Positions 25,956 to 35,225 of a stretch of DNA of 64,000 nucleotides are shown here, in pieces. Numbering within the stretch: the stretch's first letter is position 1; each line of letters opens with the position of its first letter. Origin of the DNA: Sutcliffiella horikoshii (GTDB taxonomy: Bacteria; Bacillota; Bacilli; Bacillales; Bacillaceae_I); the NCBI RefSeq assembly GCF_019931755.1, contig NZ_CP082918.1, positions 3,266,001 through 3,330,000 of the forward strand. Reading direction: 5' to 3'. The translations under genes were made by a program, and so were the position numbers. The notes beneath the pieces were generated by a model that was not told the origin of the DNA, did no database searches, and saw nothing but the letters and a program-made list of their open reading frames with translations.

Positions 25956-26190
25956 GTTGATCTGAGCGGAAGGCGCGAAGACTCCTTGAAAATGATGATT
26001 TCGAGCTGTGGATTGGAGCAAAAGGCGAAGACTCCAGCGGGGGAGTAGCGACAATGTTGAGACCCCGCAGGGCGTAGCCCGAGGAGGCTCAAGGTCGCCC
26101 CGCGGAAAGCGAAGCCATTTGCGGAAATCAACAGCGGTGTCTAAACGCTATCCGCCCGTGGAAAGCGAAGCGCCTGCAGCGAAGATCAAC
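25956..26190 (-). repeat. Subfamily I repeat interrupted by a subfamily II copy
   Basis: Outer ends GTTGATC (25956-25962) and GATCAAC (26184-26190) and adjoining segments GGAAGGCGCGAAGACTCCT and CCGTGGAAAGCGAAGCG match the minus-strand ends of copy A. The middle of that element is missing and replaced by complete copy C (26004-26135). The composite occupies the whole hisJ/refZ gap, 13 and 15 bp from the two stop codons. Confidence 0.8.
26004..26135 (-). repeat. Imperfect-palindrome repeat, copy C (subfamily II), nested
   Basis: 132 bp, same helix order as copy B: GCTGTTGATT/AATCCACAGC, GCAAATGGC/GCCTTTTGC, GCGGG/CCCGC, GCGAC/GTCGC, TTGAG/CTCAA, with apical hairpin GGGC-TAC-GCCC. Confidence 0.9.
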
Positions 26191-26204
26191 AGTCAGTGGG
26201 AATT

Positions 26205-26834
26205 TTATAATGCAATTTTCTCCAGCTGCTCCTGCTCCACAAAAACAGACTGCTCCAACCACTGAACAATCACCTTCTCATACTGATCCACAGCCGACGT
26301 CTCATACGGCATAATATGCCAAACCTCCGCCAAATACTGACACTGCAAAAAAGGCGTACTAATCATGCTCTTTAATTGCATCACAGACATCAAAACAGAA
26401 GGAACATGAAACTCCTTCTTTTTATGCCCTTTTTCCAATATCGCTTTAAAGTAATACTTCTCCTTCGTTAAATACGTAGACATGATTTCCCTGACAAGGG
26501 TAGTGTCAAATGTTAGTTCCCTATAAACGTATCTTGCCAATTGACGATTCTCTCGATGAAACTGCATGGATCTCTCCACACACTCCAACAGGCATTCCTT
26601 TGCAGTGTATGTGGACATTTTTTTGTAGACTTTTTCTAATATGGAAACGTACTGATCAAAGAAGCTGGATAAGAGATGTTCTTGCAGACCTGCTTTATTA
26701 TCAAAATAATAGGAGATGTGCCCCACGTTCACATTCGCTTTCTTAGCAAGTTCCCGTACAGAGGTTCCATCATACCCTTTTGTATTAAATAGAATGATTG
26801 CGGCATCAATGATTCTTTGCTTTGTCTTTTCCAT
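26205..26834 (-). CDS. refZ: RefZ (YttP): TetR-family regulator of FtsZ
   Basis: TetR-type DNA-binding protein that in B. subtilis binds motifs around the origin region and acts on FtsZ to help position the polar septum in sporulation. 209 residues; N-terminal helix-turn-helix TSVRELAKKANVNVGHISYYFDNKAGL, then an all-helical regulatory domain. A GTG three codons earlier abuts the AAAGG box; ATG 26834 is 9 bases away and preferred. Same place as yttP next to hisJ and ytsP. Confidence 0.88.
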   Translation of the reverse strand: MEKTKQRIIDAAIILFNTKGYDGTSVRELAKKANVNVGHISYYFDNKAGLQEHLLSSFFDQYVSILEKVYKKMSTYTAKECLLECVERSMQFHRENRQLARYVYRELTFDTTLVREIMSTYLTKEKYYFKAILEKGHKKKEFHVPSVLMSVMQLKSMISTPFLQCQYLAEVWHIMPYETSAVDQYEKVIVQWLEQSVFVEQEQLEKIAL

Positions 26835-26986
26835 CTTCTTCACCCTTTCTGGTGATTTCGATTCTTAATTATTGATTTCGTGAAGATGAACGTATATCCT
26901 TTTATTAAATGTCGACAACTTCATTAGGTATTCTACTTTTGTTGTTGTTTTTCCACAATTAGTCATGAAAATGCGAGGGGATTATG

Positions 26987-27475
26987 ATGTTTCAAGTCGA
27001 AAACTATAAAGGTACAAGGGAAGAAAATTACGAACTTGTGCTAAAACAATTGCAAGCTCTCATTGCCGATGAGCCTAATTTCATTGCCAACCTTTCCAAC
27101 GCGTCCGCTTTGTTAAATGTCTTTTTAACAGAAGTGAATTGGGTGGGCTTTTACTTAACAGATGAAACGAAACAAGACATGTTGGTATTAGGGCCGTTCC
27201 AAGGTCTACCTGCATGTGTAAGAATTCCATTTGGACGTGGTGTATGCGGAACAGCTGCATCATCCATGGAAACACAGCTTGTAGCAGATGTGCATGCTTT
27301 CCCGGGTCATATCGCTTGTGATGCAGCATCACAGTCTGAGATTGTTGTTCCTATGGTAGTAAATGGGAAGGTTATTGGGGTTCTTGATATTGACAGTCCG
27401 ATCAAGGATCGTTTTGATGAGCTGGATAAAGTATATTTAGAGAAGTTTGTTTCTATTTTGCTTGCTGATGCATGA
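26987..27475 (+). CDS. ytsP: YtsP: GAF-domain free methionine-(R)-sulfoxide reductase
   Basis: Reduces free Met-R-sulfoxide with thioredoxin. A single 162-residue GAF domain carrying Cys77, Cys87 and Cys111, spaced exactly like catalytic Cys84/94/118 of E. coli fRMsr, in the contexts LPACVRIPFGRGVCGTA and GHIACDAAS. Two consecutive ATG codons; the second (26987) is 6 bases from AGGGG. Divergent from refZ, convergent with megL over a shared terminator. Confidence 0.93.
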   Translation: MFQVENYKGTREENYELVLKQLQALIADEPNFIANLSNASALLNVFLTEVNWVGFYLTDETKQDMLVLGPFQGLPACVRIPFGRGVCGTAASSMETQLVADVHAFPGHIACDAASQSEIVVPMVVNGKVIGVLDIDSPIKDRFDELDKVYLEKFVSILLADA

Positions 27476-27476
27476 T

Positions 27477-27516
27477 AAAAAGCGTCTAACCTTTAACACA
27501 GGGTTAGACGCTTTTT
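27477..27516. terminator. Bidirectional terminator ytsP/megL
   Basis: AAAAAGCGTCTAACC and GGTTAGACGCTTTTT form a perfect 15-bp stem. Confidence 0.95.
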
Positions 27517-27525
27517 CTATGTTTC

Positions 27526-28713
27526 TTATAAACTATCTAATGCTTGTTTGAGATCTTGCCAGATGTCTTCTTTGCCTTCCAGGCCGACAGATAGGCGTAG
27601 TAGACTTTCTGTGATCCCCATCAGTTCTCGGTTTTCTTTTGGTACAACCGCATGGGTCATGGTAGCAGGGTGTTGAATCAATGTTTCGGCATCTCCTAAA
27701 CTTACTGCAATTTTAATCAGCTGCAATTCATTTAATAGCCTTTGTGCTTCTTCTTTTCCACCTTTAATGGTAAAAGAAATAAGCCCCCCGCCCTTTTTCA
27801 TCTGTTTTTGCATGATAGGGTATGCTTCACTCTTTTTATCACCGGGATAGTAAACCTTCTCTACCATTGGATGTGCCTCTAATTGTTCAAAAACATATTC
27901 GGCATTATCACAATGACGGTCCAAGCGGACATGCAATGTTTTCAGGCCGCGAATGAGCAGCCACGCATCAAATGGAGACATGACGCCACCAATATCTTTC
28001 AAAGTTGTCATGGAGATTTCAGAAATCATCTCTTTGGAACCTACAATCAGTCCAGCGATAACATCCCCATGACCGCCGATGTATTTCGTCGCACTGTGGA
28101 TAACAATATCACAACCAAGATCTAGTGGCTTCTGCAAATATGGAGAGCAGAATGTGTTATCAACAACTACCTTAATATTTTTCTCTTTAGCTATGGAAAC
28201 AATAAGTTCCAAATCTATTAATGCCATGGTTGGATTAATCGGTGTTTCCACATAGATGCAAGTCGTCTCCGGTTGGATGGCTTCTCTGATTTCAGATTCT
28301 GTCTGCATCGTACAAAAGCTATGTGACACATTATATTTATCTTTCAATAATTGTAATAAGCCAAAAGTACATCCATAAATTCCTTGTGAACAAAGAATAT
28401 GGTCGTTACTTTTCGTTAATGCAATCAATACAGCGGACACTGCTGCCATTCCCGATCCGAAGGCAAGGCCCGCTTCTCCGTTTTCAAGGGCCGCTATCCG
28501 CTCTTCCAGCATTTTTACCGTTGGATTTCCAAGTCTTGAATAAATGTAGCCTTCTTCTTCCCCTGCAAACCTGTTTTCCCCTTGTTGTGCCGTTTGAAAG
28601 GAAAAGGTAGAAGTTTGAAAGATTGGCGGTGCCAAGCTTCCCTGATAAATGGAACTATCATATCCATGATGTATAACTTCCGTCTCAAACTGCTGTTTAT
28701 TCTGCTTATCCAT
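27526..28713 (-). CDS. megL: Methionine gamma-lyase-type PLP enzyme
   Basis: Cys/Met-metabolism PLP family; 395 residues. PLP lysine in VIHSATKYIGGHGDVIAG, and GIYGCTFGLL carries the Cys of the YGCTF motif that distinguishes methionine gamma-lyases from cystathionine enzymes. Predicted reaction: methionine (or homocysteine/cysteine) to 2-oxobutyrate, methanethiol and ammonia. ATG at 28713 behind GGAAGGGAG is chosen over an upstream open start. Absent from this place in B. subtilis, so inserted here. A cre-like site stands 60 bp upstream. Confidence 0.88.
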   Translation of the reverse strand: MDKQNKQQFETEVIHHGYDSSIYQGSLAPPIFQTSTFSFQTAQQGENRFAGEEEGYIYSRLGNPTVKMLEERIAALENGEAGLAFGSGMAAVSAVLIALTKSNDHILCSQGIYGCTFGLLQLLKDKYNVSHSFCTMQTESEIREAIQPETTCIYVETPINPTMALIDLELIVSIAKEKNIKVVVDNTFCSPYLQKPLDLGCDIVIHSATKYIGGHGDVIAGLIVGSKEMISEISMTTLKDIGGVMSPFDAWLLIRGLKTLHVRLDRHCDNAEYVFEQLEAHPMVEKVYYPGDKKSEAYPIMQKQMKKGGGLISFTIKGGKEEAQRLLNELQLIKIAVSLGDAETLIQHPATMTHAVVPKENRELMGITESLLRLSVGLEGKEDIWQDLKQALDSL

Positions 28714-28772
28714 AAAAAATTCTCCCTTCCAATTTCCCATCCATTACTAGCATATGGCAAACAACAGAAAAA

Positions 28773-28786
28773 TGAAAGCGTTTTCT
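28773..28786. promoter_or_regulatory. Candidate cre site upstream of megL
   Basis: Minus strand AGAAAACGCTTTCA matches cre at 13 of 14 positions. It lies 60 bp before the megL start codon, compatible with repression by CcpA. Confidence 0.6.
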
Positions 28787-28811
28787 TTAAAGGGTAGTAA
28801 AATTAGTTATA

Positions 28812-28846
28812 GGATAAAGAACCCTTCATCTGTGACAGGTGAAGGG
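28812..28846 (-). terminator. Probable terminator of dgcP
   Basis: CCCTTCA and TGAAGGG pair around 11 bases, followed on the minus strand by TTCTTTAT. Confidence 0.7.
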
Positions 28847-28864
28847 CTTGGAAATAGATTAATA

Positions 28865-30670
28865 TCAGCTTTTGACTTTTTGACTTATTTCAGAAGAATC
28901 TTCTATACACAATTGATCTTTCCCTTGATCCTTCGCTTTATAAAGGGCATAATCTGCTCTGTGAAAAAGATCCCTCGGCGAATCCTGTGTATTCTTGCTC
29001 CAAAAGGAAATGCCGCAGGAAACCGTAACTCCTGGGTCAGTCTCTTCTCTAATCTTTTCTATGATTCTAACGACTATACTCTCCCCCAGATTTATATCTA
29101 CTTTCGGTAAATATATTGCGAGCTCTTCTCCACCCCATCTTGCTCCGATATCGGTCTCTCTGATATTTGCTTTAATAATATTGGCAACCTGAATGAGGAT
29201 TTTATCACCTATTTGATGACCATATGTATCGTTCACAATTTTAAAGTCATCGATATCCAAGAGGATGAATGTACCAAAGGAGTCATTTTTCATCGATTTC
29301 TTAATTTTATCATCCAAATATTTTCGGGAATAAAGTTTTGTCAGATAATCCGTTATCACGTATTTCTCCAACTCTTCTCGTAACATGGAGTTATTAAATG
29401 CCAAAGTCGAATGGTGAATAAGTGACTGCAACAGCTTAAATTGTTCAAAGCTGAAAAAATACGGCAAGGGATGTGTCACTACACAGGCTCCTTTGCCTCC
29501 ATTAGGTATGAGCATGGGGATCACCATACAAGAACAGAAAGGAAGGTCCGATAAACGTTTATGTACTCGAAGATCTCCGATAAAGAGCGGCTCCCCATCA
29601 GAATATAAAAACTCTTTCATATGTGTAAGATACTCTTTCATATCGCTTTGCTGAAAAAATTCTGTTGAACCTGGCAAAATCTCCATGCCTTTCTCTTGAT
29701 AAAAGACAAATGCTACTTCTTTTGCCTGAAAGGACTGGAGAATCTTTTTGACCATAAAAGAGGTCACTTCGGTCAGCCTTAAGTTCGTATTCAATTGGTG
29801 GGAGGTCTCGTTAATCAGTTGCAAATCGGTTATAACCTGCTTGGATTGCTCATAAAGTTGCGTATTCTCAAGCGCTGCTCCGGTCGCATCCGCTAGTAAT
29901 TTAATAAACTTTATTTCTGATTCAGGAAGTGTAGCAGCATCTAAAGAGATAATTTGCATGACACCATATACCCCTTGCCCACCTTTTATAGGGATATAGA
30001 TATTTGCTCTTCTATCTTTGATGCAGTTCTCATATTGAACCTCGCCTGTCACATAGGCATTCATCGCACACATATTGGTATCATCAAAATCCAATTTTTT
30101 TATGGGCAAGTGTTTTAAGTCATCATTATCTGAAGTTAACAAGAGGAGATAAGAAAAGTCCTCATACATTCTTTGCAACAGTTTAATCACTTCAGATAAG
30201 ATCGCGTCCACCTTCATCGCCGAATGAAACTTCGAAGTGATGGTATACAATTCCTCATATTGTTTTTCTTCGTATCTTTTGTGTATGTATTGATTATAAT
30301 GTTGAAATATAATTGAGAGTTCTTTTGACATTTGATTGAAGCTATCTAATGGAAGAGGTACAGGAGAAAGAAAATGCAGGTCGATTTTGCCGATTGCATA
30401 TTCCTCATCAAAAAGAGGAATGACCACATTTTCCATGTTACTACCTTCACTTGAAGAGATAGTATAGGAAACTGCCTGCTCACAAATAAGAGATTGCTTT
30501 TGTGAAAGAAGGTTTCCTTCCAACGTTACAATTGCCTGCTCTGCTTGAAGTTCTTCTTTCAATAACAGTTGTAACTGTGTGAGAAAGGTAGTTTGTGTAA
30601 GATTGGAAGACGAAAGGAAAAAATCAAATATTCTGCTCTTAATTTCTAGCATTTTGTTATTGGATTCCAT
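28865..30670 (-). CDS. dgcP: DgcP (YtrP): GAF-GGDEF diguanylate cyclase
   Basis: Synthesises cyclic di-GMP, which in B. subtilis inhibits motility through YpfA/DgrA. 601 residues; two GAF-like regions (about 120-270 and 280-425) and a C-terminal GGDEF domain from about 430. The active motif reads GGEEL near residue 511, preceded by RETD exactly five residues upstream, the RxxD inhibitory-site arrangement. No membrane segments. ATG 30670 lies 6 bases from AAAGGTG. Same position as ytrP, next to rpsD, with one extra gene between. Confidence 0.93.
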   Translation of the reverse strand: MESNNKMLEIKSRIFDFFLSSSNLTQTTFLTQLQLLLKEELQAEQAIVTLEGNLLSQKQSLICEQAVSYTISSSEGSNMENVVIPLFDEEYAIGKIDLHFLSPVPLPLDSFNQMSKELSIIFQHYNQYIHKRYEEKQYEELYTITSKFHSAMKVDAILSEVIKLLQRMYEDFSYLLLLTSDNDDLKHLPIKKLDFDDTNMCAMNAYVTGEVQYENCIKDRRANIYIPIKGGQGVYGVMQIISLDAATLPESEIKFIKLLADATGAALENTQLYEQSKQVITDLQLINETSHQLNTNLRLTEVTSFMVKKILQSFQAKEVAFVFYQEKGMEILPGSTEFFQQSDMKEYLTHMKEFLYSDGEPLFIGDLRVHKRLSDLPFCSCMVIPMLIPNGGKGACVVTHPLPYFFSFEQFKLLQSLIHHSTLAFNNSMLREELEKYVITDYLTKLYSRKYLDDKIKKSMKNDSFGTFILLDIDDFKIVNDTYGHQIGDKILIQVANIIKANIRETDIGARWGGEELAIYLPKVDINLGESIVVRIIEKIREETDPGVTVSCGISFWSKNTQDSPRDLFHRADYALYKAKDQGKDQLCIEDSSEISQKVKS

Positions 30671-30740
30671 TTTTTTCACCTTTTACATTACTTATTACCT
30701 ATATTATAACGGTAACAGGTAACAATTTCCTAGTATTATT

Positions 30741-31361
30741 TTACGGAACTAATAAAATCGTGTCTTTTTCAAACATAACAAACCAAAGATCTTTTTGTTC
30801 AGAAAGCCGAACAACGGATATGGGTTCTTCATTAAGTTCCTTTTTTAGCACTGTACCATCTTCATTATGAATCTGTAGTTCATACTGTTTTGAATCAACT
30901 TCATTTATATCTACTGAAAATGTTGGCTGTTCCTTGCTGATATTTTTTTCTTCCCGTTTTACTTGCTCTAGTTGTGAATCATAATAAGTCCAGCTGTTAT
31001 CTTCGGTCTTCAACCAAACTCCATCCGAGACTTCATCTCGCTTTATATCGGTTGGAGCATCTTCTAAATTCATGGCGAACTGGGTTTCAAAGCGATAGTT
31101 ACTCGCTACGTCTACTTCATATATAATCAGCATTGGTTGACTTTCATGTTCTTTCACCATGGCTAGCTTTGGTGCGTTATGTTGTTCATTGATTTCTTGG
31201 AGAACGACAGCCATCTGTTTCACCTGATTCTTTTCTGGTTGAACAATAGCCTGCTCGTCGGTTGGAGTATATTGACTTACAAATAGATAAAGCGTTACCG
31301 CGGCAATCGCTGAAATAATGCTGAATCGGATCATTTTTTCCTTGCCTGTTTCTTTATACAT
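30741..31361 (-). CDS. Unrecognised membrane-anchored protein (206 aa)
   Basis: N-terminal basic stretch and a transmembrane segment MIRFSIISAIAAVTLYLFVSQY (about 10-31), then about 170 residues predicted outside the membrane, rich in acidic residues and beta-prone strands; no cysteines and no motif I recognise. ATG 31361 is 7 bases from AAGGTGG. Lies between dgcP and rpsD; the former is 70 bp downstream on the same strand, so cotranscription is possible. Confidence 0.8.
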   Translation of the reverse strand: MYKETGKEKMIRFSIISAIAAVTLYLFVSQYTPTDEQAIVQPEKNQVKQMAVVLQEINEQHNAPKLAMVKEHESQPMLIIYEVDVASNYRFETQFAMNLEDAPTDIKRDEVSDGVWLKTEDNSWTYYDSQLEQVKREEKNISKEQPTFSVDINEVDSKQYELQIHNEDGTVLKKELNEEPISVVRLSEQKDLWFVMFEKDTILLVP

Positions 31362-31473
31362 CTTCATTCCACCTTGATATAATTCTGAAAAAATTATATC
31401 ATAAACATCTGCTACTTTATCCTATTTAATAGTCCGCAATTTTTTAAAGTCCCCAACCTTTTCTAAACTATCC

Positions 31474-31503
31474 TTGACTTCTTATCCATTTTTCCGATAT
31501 AAT
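31474..31503 (+). promoter_or_regulatory. Sigma-A promoter of rpsD
   Basis: TTGACT and TATAAT separated by 18 bases, the best vegetative promoter in the window. Confidence 0.85.
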
Positions 31504-31509
31504 AGCCTT

Positions 31510-31697
31510 TGTGTAAAATATTGCAGCCTATGTGGTATGCTATGTTGATTCATTCTGTTCCCCGTAACACGTTTACGGAGGTGTATCGTGTAACTCTTTG
31601 CTGCAGAGCGAGGATACATGAAAACAAAATGGTCAAGTAGATGAGTCGCATCTGTTATTATTTTACAACAAATAATAACACGAAGGAGGAGTCATTC
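31510..31697 (+). promoter_or_regulatory. rpsD leader, probable S4 autoregulatory RNA
   Basis: About 190 transcribed, untranslated bases between promoter and rpsD start, with paired segments such as CACGTTTACGGAGGTGTATCGTG. B. subtilis rpsD is known to be repressed by S4 binding to a structured leader of this size; homology is inferred from position and length, since I could not fold it against the model. Confidence 0.6.
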
Positions 31698-32300
31698 ATG
31701 GCTCGTTATACAGGTCCAAGTTGGAAACTCTCTCGCCGTCTAGGCATTTCATTAAGCGGTACAGGTAAAGAATTAGAAAAGCGTCCTTACGCACCAGGAC
31801 AACACGGTCCTAACCAACGTAAAAAGCTTTCTGAGTACGGCTTACAATTACAAGAAAAACAAAAATTACGTCACATGTACGGCGTAAATGAGCGTCAATT
31901 CCGTAGCATTTTCGATGCTGCTGGTAAAATGCAAGGTAAACACGGTGAAAACTTCATGATTCTTTTAGAATCTCGTTTAGACAACCTAGTTTACCGTTTA
32001 GGTCTTGCTCGCACTCGTCGTGGAGCTCGTCAATTAGTTAACCACGGTCACATCACGGTTGATGGATCTCGCGTAGACATCCCATCTTTCCGCGTTAAGC
32101 CTGGTCAAGTAATCGGAGTTCGCGAAAAGTCTCGCAACCTAAGCTCTGTTAAGGAATCTGTAGAAGTAAACAACTTCGTACCAGAATACCTAACTTTCAC
32201 TGCTGACGCTTTAGAAGGTACGTTCACTCGTTTACCTGAGCGCTCTGAATTAGCTGCTGAAATCAATGAAGCACTAATCGTTGAGTTCTACTCTCGTTAA
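31698..32300 (+). CDS. rpsD: Ribosomal protein S4
   Basis: Primary 16S rRNA-binding protein of the small subunit, and likely repressor of its own mRNA. 200 residues: [32 protein letters not shown]4 RNA-binding domain [34 protein letters not shown]. The frame is open 19 codons upstream, but ATG 31698 behind AAGGAGGAG is the start. Codon use is biased as in highly expressed genes (many CGT, GGT). Single gene with terminator. Confidence 0.99.
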   Translation: MARYTGPSWKLSRRLGISLSGTGKELEKRPYAPGQHGPNQRKKLSEYGLQLQEKQKLRHMYGVNERQFRSIFDAAGKMQGKHGENFMILLESRLDNLVYRLGLARTRRGARQLVNHGHITVDGSRVDIPSFRVKPGQVIGVREKSRNLSSVKESVEVNNFVPEYLTFTADALEGTFTRLPERSELAAEINEALIVEFYSR

Positions 32301-32313
32301 TAGTGATGACCTA

Positions 32314-32347
32314 GAAAACAGGACGGAATTTTCCGTCCTGTTTTTTT
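32314..32347. terminator. Bidirectional terminator rpsD / acetyltransferase
   Basis: AAACAGGACGG and CCGTCCTGTTT pair around a short AATTTT loop, T-run following; it touches the stop codon of the convergent gene. Confidence 0.92.
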
Positions 32348-33011
32348 ATTGCCTAAAAGGGTTTTTCCATTCCATCAAGGTGGCATGGTTGCGTGAGTCT
32401 GCGTCTTCGAGATAGTTTTTGACCACTTTTACAGGGGTTCGTCCACAGTGTAAGAGGAATGTAATGACGGGATCTTTGATGTCGCCGTTAACCACTTTTT
32501 CCAGGTAGCCTTCTGCTGACATCTCATCCTCATATTTATGGTAGTGCGGCATTCTTCCTCCACCCAGTAAGCGGTCCATCTTATGCTGAATAACCACTTC
32601 AAACATAGATTGCATCAACCACTTCCCAAGTCCAAGCTTCCTGTAAGTTGGACTTACGCTAATATCCACCACATACAAAGTATTGCCATCGGGTACGTGG
32701 TTTCGGATGTAGCCGTTATCCGTAATTTGTTCCCAGCTATGGTCTGGTTCCCCTGGAGTGTAATTCACACGCAAACCTGTCATGGATCCAGCAATTTTCC
32801 CAGCAATTTCTACACACAGTGCCCCTTCCGGAAACAAATCCACATGATTCTTCAGCTGTTCCTCACTCCACCACAGCTCTGACGGAAATGGTGGTGGAAA
32901 ACATTCCTGCTGTACGCGGATCAGTTGTGCAAAGTCCTTTTCCTGATAATTTCGGATAACAGCTTTAACCGGCCTGTCTTGATCAAAAACATAAACTTCT
33001 TTTTGGAACAA
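32346..33011 (-). CDS. GNAT-family N-acetyltransferase
   Basis: 221 residues. Acetyl-CoA-binding motif A reads VVDISVSPTYRKLGLGKWLMQ near residue 120, with the R/Q-x-x-G-x-G/A element KLGLGK. Substrate unknown; the loop GGGRMPHYHKYEDEMSAEGYL resembles the acetyltransferases often fused or linked to carbon-nitrogen hydrolases. TTG start with GGAGGG eight bases upstream. Stands alone between rpsD and tandem array 2. Confidence 0.85.
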   Translation of the reverse strand: MFQKEVYVFDQDRPVKAVIRNYQEKDFAQLIRVQQECFPPPFPSELWWSEEQLKNHVDLFPEGALCVEIAGKIAGSMTGLRVNYTPGEPDHSWEQITDNGYIRNHVPDGNTLYVVDISVSPTYRKLGLGKWLMQSMFEVVIQHKMDRLLGGGRMPHYHKYEDEMSAEGYLEKVVNGDIKDPVITFLLHCGRTPVKVVKNYLEDADSRNHATLMEWKNPFRQ

Positions 33012-33088
33012 TACTAATCCCTCCTATCCACTATACAACTAAGTTTACCACCAATTTTTTCACGTTAGCTACCCCTGATGCCTTTAAT

Positions 33089-33288
33089 GAGGACTCCTTT
33101 CACTTCATTTCCACGTCACGGATGTCTTCATATCGTCCATGAGGACCTCTCTCACTCCATTTCCACTTCACAGAGGTCTTCATCCCGTCTATGATGACGT
33201 CTCTCACTCCATTTCCACTTCACAGAGGTCTTCATCCCGTCTATGAAGACCACTCTCATCCGTTTCCAACCTCAATAAGGTCTTTACC
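33089..33288. repeat. Tandem array of 52-bp units (array 2)
   Basis: Units start at 33089, 33141, 33193 and 33245, exactly 52 bp apart; the two middle units are almost identical and the outer two more diverged. Each holds GACCTC and, 28 bases later, GAGGTCTTCAT, a potential hairpin. Same family as the array at 53866-54125. Fills the 334-bp gap before tyrS. Confidence 0.92.
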
Positions 33289-33345
33289 TTGAAAGTTTGC
33301 ACATGTAAAAAAAAGACTGCCCAAACGGACAGTCCTCACAAAAGA

Positions 33346-34620
<1,275 letters not shown>

Positions 34621-34659
34621 TTATGGTTATTGATTAAATAAAATTAAATAGATTTCGCA

Positions 34660-34787
34660 GCTGATGCTCGGAGCAAACGGCGTAGACTCCAGCGGGAGAG
34701 TAGCGACAATGTTGAGACCCCGCAGGCTTGCCGAGGAGGCTCAAGGTCGCCCCGCGGAAAGCGAAGCCATTTGCGGAGAGCATCAGC
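34660..34787 (-). repeat. Imperfect-palindrome repeat, copy D (subfamily II) in the tyrS leader
   Basis: 128 bp. The outer helix GCTGATGCTC/GAGCATCAGC is perfect although its sequence differs from the GCTGTTGATT/AATCAACAGC of its relatives. GCAAATGGC pairs with GCCGTTTGC through one G-T. The apical hairpin is GGC-AA-GCC. It sits 55 bp before the tyrS start, in the sense orientation of the tyrS transcript. Confidence 0.92.
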
Positions 34788-34805
34788 GGTGTTAAGCAGT
34801 AACTA

Positions 34806-35060
34806 AACACAAAAAAACCCATCCCTCCTGTAAAAGAAGGGACGAGTTTATACGCGGTACCACCCTAATTGAAAAGCAACACAAAGCTGCTTTCCCACTC
34901 AAAAATGTAACGGTTCTCACCGTCTCCTGCTACTAAGCCCAAATGCGGCTGTTCCCAAAAGATGCTCGAGGAGGTAATTCATCCAAACAGGTGTACTGAT
35001 TCTCACCAACCATCAGCTCTCTTTAAGCATGCCTATTTGTACTACTTATTCCTGTCTTAG
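34806..35060 (-). promoter_or_regulatory. Tyr T-box riboswitch of tyrS
   Basis: The minus strand carries the T-box antiterminator sequence AGGGTGGTACCGCG (34853-34866), followed by a terminator hairpin (TCCCT/AGGGA with T-run near 34810). Upstream are stem I elements including AGAGAGCTGATGGTTGG and a UAC Tyr codon in the expected specifier region (GAGAATCAGTACACC). Uncharged tRNA-Tyr would favour antitermination. Confidence 0.92.
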
Positions 35061-35164
35061 CGCATTCTATAACTAATCAAAAATTTATATAAAGTCTTTT
35101 TACCATAAAAAAGAGTAACATGTCAACATAAACATGAAGAAAATTTTGGAAGAAAACAAAAAGT

Positions 35165-35195
35165 TTGTCGCTATAAAACCTCAATATGCTATAAT
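35165..35195 (+). promoter_or_regulatory. Candidate promoter of the PBP gene
   Basis: Extended -10 TGCTATAAT with TTGTCG 19 bases before TATAAT; 31 bp upstream of the PBP start. With the T-box and repeat D it accounts for the 34606-35225 gap. Confidence 0.45.
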
Positions 35196-35225
35196 TAGTA
35201 TGATTTGCCGGGGGGTAGATAAAAT

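Noticed and set aside
26910..26917. TGTCGACA palindrome upstream of refZ as a RefZ-binding motif
   Set aside because: Only 8 bp are palindromic and I cannot recall the RefZ motif precisely enough to claim a match.
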